Positions 6,174 through 8,318 of a stretch of 8,318 bases of DNA are shown here, in pieces. The notes below the pieces were generated by a model that ran no database searches, was not told where the DNA came from, and saw only the letters and a list, made by a program, of their open reading frames with translations. The stretch comes from Candidatus Zixiibacteriota bacterium (GTDB lineage Bacteria > Zixibacteria > MSB-5A5 > GN15 > FEB-12): contig QNAF01000112.1 in NCBI GenBank assembly GCA_003641405.1, positions 1 through 8,318 on the forward strand, written 5' to 3'. Position numbers and translations under genes: made by a program. How positions within the stretch are numbered: position 1 is the first letter of the stretch; each line of letters starts with the position of its first letter.

Positions 6174-6183
6174 AACACGTGTT
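6174..6183. other. Ten-base palindrome just past tRNA-Pro(CGG)
   Basis: AACACGTGTT is perfectly self-complementary and begins 6 bases past the tRNA 3' end. A seven-T run on the minus strand (6149-6155) lies about 18 bases further. The two are too far apart for a standard intrinsic terminator, so the tRNA may be co-transcribed with the SLOG operon or be separated by processing. Confidence 0.3.
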
Positions 6184-6188
6184 AATAA

Positions 6189-6262
6189 TCGGGGCGACTG
6201 GATTCGAACCAGCGACCTCTTAGTCCCGAACCAAGCGCGCTACCAACCTGCGCCACGCCCCG
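6189..6262 (-). tRNA. tRNA-Pro (anticodon CGG, reads CCG)
   Basis: The minus strand gives a 74-base cloverleaf. The acceptor is CGGGGCG/CGCCCCG and the D-stem is GCGC/GCGC. The anticodon arm is CUUGG-UUCGGGA-CUAAG, giving anticodon CGG with one G-U pair in the stem. The T-arm is GCUGG-UUCGAAU-CCAGU and the discriminator is A. The 3' CCA is not encoded. It lies between surE and the SLOG gene. Confidence 0.95.
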
Positions 6263-6278
6263 ATCGTAACAGATTTTG

Positions 6279-6306
6279 AAGATACTCGATTTGGATGAAC
6301 TGTCAA
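6279..6306 (-). promoter_or_regulatory. Sigma-70-like promoter of tRNA-Pro(CGG)
   Basis: On the minus strand, a perfect -35 box TTGACA (6301-6306) is followed after 16 bases by TATCTT (6279-6284), four of six matches to the -10 consensus. The expected transcription start lies about 5-10 bases before the mature tRNA 5' end at 6262. It may also serve the downstream SLOG-acyP-apt operon. Confidence 0.6.
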
Positions 6307-6325
6307 CCCTTATCGGAGAGTTTTG

Positions 6326-6348
6326 GATATCCTCAGTATGAGGAGATC
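6326..6348 (-). other. Stem-loop downstream of surE (possible transcript end)
   Basis: TCCTCA (6330-6335) and TGAGGA (6339-6344) pair around a GTA loop. A GAT/ATC extension follows beyond one A-G mismatch. It starts about 20 bases after the surE stop. On the minus strand the following bases are CCAAAA rather than a U-tract, so it is at best a non-canonical terminator or a 3'-end stabiliser. Confidence 0.4.
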
Positions 6349-6368
6349 TAACCCCTGTGCGCCATTGC

Positions 6369-7130
6369 CTACAGCCTGATTTTCTGCCTCTGGAACCACT
6401 GAAGCACATCAGTGTCCGTAAACTCAAGTTTCATAGGGGTAATCGAGACTTTCCCCTTGTTGACGGCGGTAAAGTCCGTTCCCTGAGCGGTTTTCCACTT
6501 GGGACGACCGCCAATCCAGTAATACGACAAACCCCTGGGATCGGTTTTGCGGATCACGACATCCTTGTACTGGCGCATCCCCTGCGACGTTATCTCAAAA
6601 TCACGATATGGCAGACCGTCATCCAATGGCAGATTGACATTCAAAAACGTGGAAGGATCCAAAGACAACGTGTGATGAATCTTGATCAGTCGAGCCACGT
6701 ATTTGGCGGCTCGCTTCATGGGCGTTCCGGGTTCATAGTTAGCCATCGACACAGCAATCGAGGGTATGCGAAGGATGGCTCCCTCAATGGCGGCGGCTAC
6801 AGTCCCTGAATAAGTCACATCGTCCCCCATGTTGGCACCGTGGTTGATCCCTGAGATGATAAAATCCGGTTTGCGCTTTTTCAAGACAACGTGCAGAGCC
6901 AACATCACACAATCGGTGGGAGTGCCATCGGTTGTGTAATGATACTTGTCCAGTTTGTGCATTCGGAGGGGGCGGTTGAGTGTAAGCGAATGCGAGCTGG
7001 CCGACTGCTCGCGGTCCGGGGCCACAACATAGACCTCCGCCTTTTTAGATAGCTCATTATAGAGCGCTACGATTCCATCAGAGAAGTACCCGTCGTCATT
7101 GGTAATGAGGATGCGTGTTTTCTTAGGCAT
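6369..7130 (-). CDS. surE: 5'/3'-nucleotidase SurE
   Basis: A 253-residue SurE, the usual length. SurE is a metal-dependent cytoplasmic phosphatase that dephosphorylates nucleoside 5'- and 3'-monophosphates and, in studied homologues, short polyphosphate. The N-terminal motif ILITNDDGYFSDGI supplies metal ligands D12 and D13. APDREQSASSHSLT supplies S43, and ISGINHGANMGDDVTYSGTV supplies N96; all four conserved ligands are therefore intact. YTTDGTPTDCV is also typical. ATG start, with AAGGTG (minus strand, 7135-7140) only 4 bases upstream, a short spacing. The gene lies upstream of tRNA-Pro(CGG), which has its own promoter, so surE is probably a separate unit. Upstream of surE is the 191-base repeat element, so its promoter must lie within about 120 bases of the start or inside the element. 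Confidence 0.96.
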   Translation of the reverse strand: MPKKTRILITNDDGYFSDGIVALYNELSKKAEVYVVAPDREQSASSHSLTLNRPLRMHKLDKYHYTTDGTPTDCVMLALHVVLKKRKPDFIISGINHGANMGDDVTYSGTVAAAIEGAILRIPSIAVSMANYEPGTPMKRAAKYVARLIKIHHTLSLDPSTFLNVNLPLDDGLPYRDFEITSQGMRQYKDVVIRKTDPRGLSYYWIGGRPKWKTAQGTDFTAVNKGKVSITPMKLEFTDTDVLQWFQRQKIRL

Positions 7131-7248
7131 TCGGCACCTTGATGCGCCGTATGGACCGTAACAGCTCTTTGTGGACTGTGGAGTAGTTGGAGAAGAATTC
7201 GTTTGGTTTCATGCTGAGGAAAGTATCTCTGTGTCCTGCTAAAAGCAA
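7131..7248. other. Leader region of surE
   Basis: This stretch lies between surE and the repeat element. It includes the surE ribosome-binding site. A 29-codon open frame on the minus strand (7123-7212) overlaps the surE start by 8 bases but has no convincing ribosome-binding site. No clear promoter boxes are visible. Confidence 0.3.
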
Positions 7249-7317
7249 GGGGCCTGTTGAAAAACTGATTGACGGTGAGCGGTGTACGTCCTCGTGCGCC
7301 GCCAGGCACCAAGATAT

Positions 7318-7339
7318 CGGCAGACGAGGACGTCTGCCG
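7318..7339. repeat. Stem-loop with AGGA loop
   Basis: CGGCAGACG and CGTCTGCCG form a perfect nine-base stem around AGGA. The inner ten bases (ACGAGGACGT) recur on the opposite strand in the neighbouring stem-loop at 7281-7300. Confidence 0.75.
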
Positions 7340-7391
7340 CGCACGGGGTAGGGTTTATCAACAACCCCATAATATCAGGGTGACAGGGCTA

Positions 7392-7415
7392 CCGGCAGAT
7401 GTCCACATCTGCCGG
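7392..7415. repeat. Stem-loop with TCCA loop
   Basis: CCGGCAGATG and CATCTGCCGG form a perfect ten-base stem around TCCA. It is the strongest hairpin in the window. It lies 3' of the glycosyltransferase gene but has no adjacent U-tract. Confidence 0.75.
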
Positions 7416-7452
7416 ACACAGAGTTTTTCAACACACCCCAAGTATTGACGTG

Positions 7453-8136
7453 CTACACCCAGATCCGTTTCCAAATCTGTCTAATGAACCGGAGAGTGTC
7501 TTTTAGCGGGTTTATATACGACTGCGATTCCTCGTAGACAGTACTGATCGGAACTTCGGCAATGTCACAGCCTATGGCGCCTGCCTTAAACAGCATCTCT
7601 GATTCAAAATCATACCCGACTGTCAACAGAGGCATGGCCTTTAGCATCTTGGCAGGAATCAGCCGAAAGCCGGACTGGCTGTCACGAACACGACGTTTCG
7701 AGAAGATCGAGATTATTAGCGAGCACAAGTTATTGCTCAACCAGCGTGGAAATGGCATGATCTTCAGCAACATTGGACGAGTACCAATAACCAGATGTTG
7801 TCCGTCATCAACCGCAAAGAAACGAGGTATTTCCTCCGGTAAGTGTTGCAGATCAGCGTCGATAGTCAGAACCGACCTGTATCCCCTCTTAATTGCGCAA
7901 TCAAATCCCGCGGCCAGAGCAGCCCCTTTACCTCTATTCTGAGGAAACGAAATGTAGTTGATTTGCTGTTGCTTGAGAATATCAAGACTGCTGTCAGTAG
8001 AGCCGTCATTAATAATCAGGATATTGCTATCACAGACGTACTTCCGGAGACGAGCAATCAGTTCGGGAAGGTGTTTCGCGGCATTGTATGCCGGCACAAT
8101 GACCAGAACACTGACTTGCTCCAATTTCCCCATCAT
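7453..8136 (-). CDS. Family 2 glycosyltransferase (polyprenyl-phosphate sugar transferase-like)
   Basis: A 227-residue GT-A fold enzyme. VLVIVPAYNAA (about residues 10-20) opens the fold. INDGSTDSS (42-50) is the nucleotide-sugar binding motif. QNRGKGAALAAGF (66-78) is typical of the DPM1/polyprenyl-phosphate group. IDADLQH (92-98) carries the metal-binding DxD. DSQSGFRLI (152-160) and GYDFESEML (174-182) complete the acceptor side. Such enzymes transfer a hexose from a nucleotide sugar, often to a lipid carrier at the inner membrane. There is no transmembrane segment, so it is likely soluble or peripheral. The frame stays open up to 8262, but that extension runs through tRNA-Pro(GGG), so the start must be downstream of the tRNA. 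ATG at 8134-8136 or the adjacent ATG at 8131-8133 fits the domain start. No strong Shine-Dalgarno is seen. The sugar and acceptor cannot be stated. Confidence 0.9.
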   Translation of the reverse strand: MMGKLEQVSVLVIVPAYNAAKHLPELIARLRKYVCDSNILIINDGSTDSSLDILKQQQINYISFPQNRGKGAALAAGFDCAIKRGYRSVLTIDADLQHLPEEIPRFFAVDDGQHLVIGTRPMLLKIMPFPRWLSNNLCSLIISIFSKRRVRDSQSGFRLIPAKMLKAMPLLTVGYDFESEMLFKAGAIGCDIAEVPISTVYEESQSYINPLKDTLRFIRQIWKRIWV

Positions 8137-8177
8137 GTTATCCCAAAGAGAGCAATAAGACCAGAATGGGCTGATAA

Positions 8178-8255
8178 TGGTCGGAGCGAGCCGATTTGAA
8201 CGGCCGACCTCTCGCACCCCAAGCGAGTGCGCTAACCAGACTGCGCTACGCTCCG
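8178..8255 (-). tRNA. tRNA-Pro (anticodon GGG, reads CCC/CCU)
   Basis: The minus-strand cloverleaf has acceptor CGGAGCG/CGCUCCG and D-stem GCGC/GCGC with a ten-base loop. The anticodon arm is CUCGC-UUGGGGU-GCGAG, giving GGG. The T-arm is GGCCG-UUCAAAU-CGGCU. Discriminator A (8181) is followed by CCA (8178-8180). That CCA may be encoded or coincidental, since the other two tRNAs here lack it. Without it the gene ends at 8181. The glycosyltransferase gene follows in the same direction, about 42 bases on. Confidence 0.94.
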
Positions 8256-8318
8256 ACATCATGCTATGCCTGGTAAGGCTTTGGCTCAGACAATCTATCC
8301 AAAAAGCATCAGAACTCA

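Larger units (their letters stand above)
7249..7439. repeat. MITE-like 191-base element with inverted ends and three stem-loops
   Basis: The ends GGGGcc-TGTTGAAAAACT (7249-7266) and AGTTTTTCAACA-caCCCC (7422-7439) are inverted repeats matching at 16 of 18 positions. An internal copy of the right end (7353-7368, GTTTATCAACAACCCC) splits the element into a 120-base unit (7249-7368) and a 71-base unit (7369-7439). Inside are stem-loops at 7281-7300 (loop TCCT), 7318-7339 (loop AGGA, nine-base stem) and 7392-7415 (loop TCCA, ten-base stem). There is no transposase frame, and no convincing target-site duplication was found. The 7392-7415 hairpin lies 38 bases past the glycosyltransferase stop and could end that transcript. 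Confidence 0.6.

Noticed and set aside
7123..7212. 29-codon open frame overlapping the surE start on the same strand
   Set aside because: It has no convincing ribosome-binding site and no recognisable sequence. A coupled leader peptide or the tail of a decayed gene is conceivable but unsupported.
8137..8262. N-terminal 42-codon extension of the glycosyltransferase frame
   Set aside because: It reads straight through tRNA-Pro(GGG) and has no glycosyltransferase similarity. The domain starts just after the ATG pair at 8131-8136.

Overview
The window is a chromosomal stretch of a Gram-negative bacterium at roughly even base composition. The Gram-negative call rests on a FadL/OmpP1-type outer-membrane barrel with a signal peptide and a C-terminal phenylalanine. 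The dense palindromic intergenic repeats and the mixture of housekeeping genes would fit an uncultured FCB-related lineage such as Zixibacteria. That placement is only an inference; no marker gene here settles it.

Layout from left to right. A minus-strand outer-membrane barrel gene (19-1578) is divergent from a plus-strand radical SAM gene of the PflX/PflA-like type (about 1837-2835). This gene converges on a minus-strand exported ten-TPR protein (2930-4300). A short palindromic repeat block fills the 94 bases between the two stops. Next come tRNA-Arg(CCU) (4383-4456) and a 366-base intergenic zone made largely of repeat modules. A minus-strand operon follows, read from high to low coordinates: a SLOG/TIGR00725-like protein, acylphosphatase and adenine phosphoribosyltransferase (6098 down to 4823). 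Upstream of it are tRNA-Pro(CGG), with a good sigma-70-like promoter, and surE. A 191-base MITE-like element with inverted ends and three stem-loops separates surE from a family 2 glycosyltransferase. tRNA-Pro(GGG) lies just upstream of the glycosyltransferase.

Functionally the recognisable enzymes are housekeeping. APRT (adenine salvage) and SurE (nucleotide dephosphorylation) touch nucleotide metabolism, acylphosphatase is a small hydrolase, and the SLOG protein probably binds or cleaves a nucleotide derivative. The TPR protein and the barrel act in the envelope. No defence, phage or biosynthetic system is visible.

The least ordinary content is between the genes. A 19-base palindromic core occurs twice in opposite orientation, with flanking arms that differ in sequence but stay fully complementary (three compensatory base-pair changes in seven aligned pairs). 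The 191-base element appears to be built of two nested units sharing the same terminal repeat. These look like structure-conserved, REP- or MITE-like repeat families that should recur across the genome.
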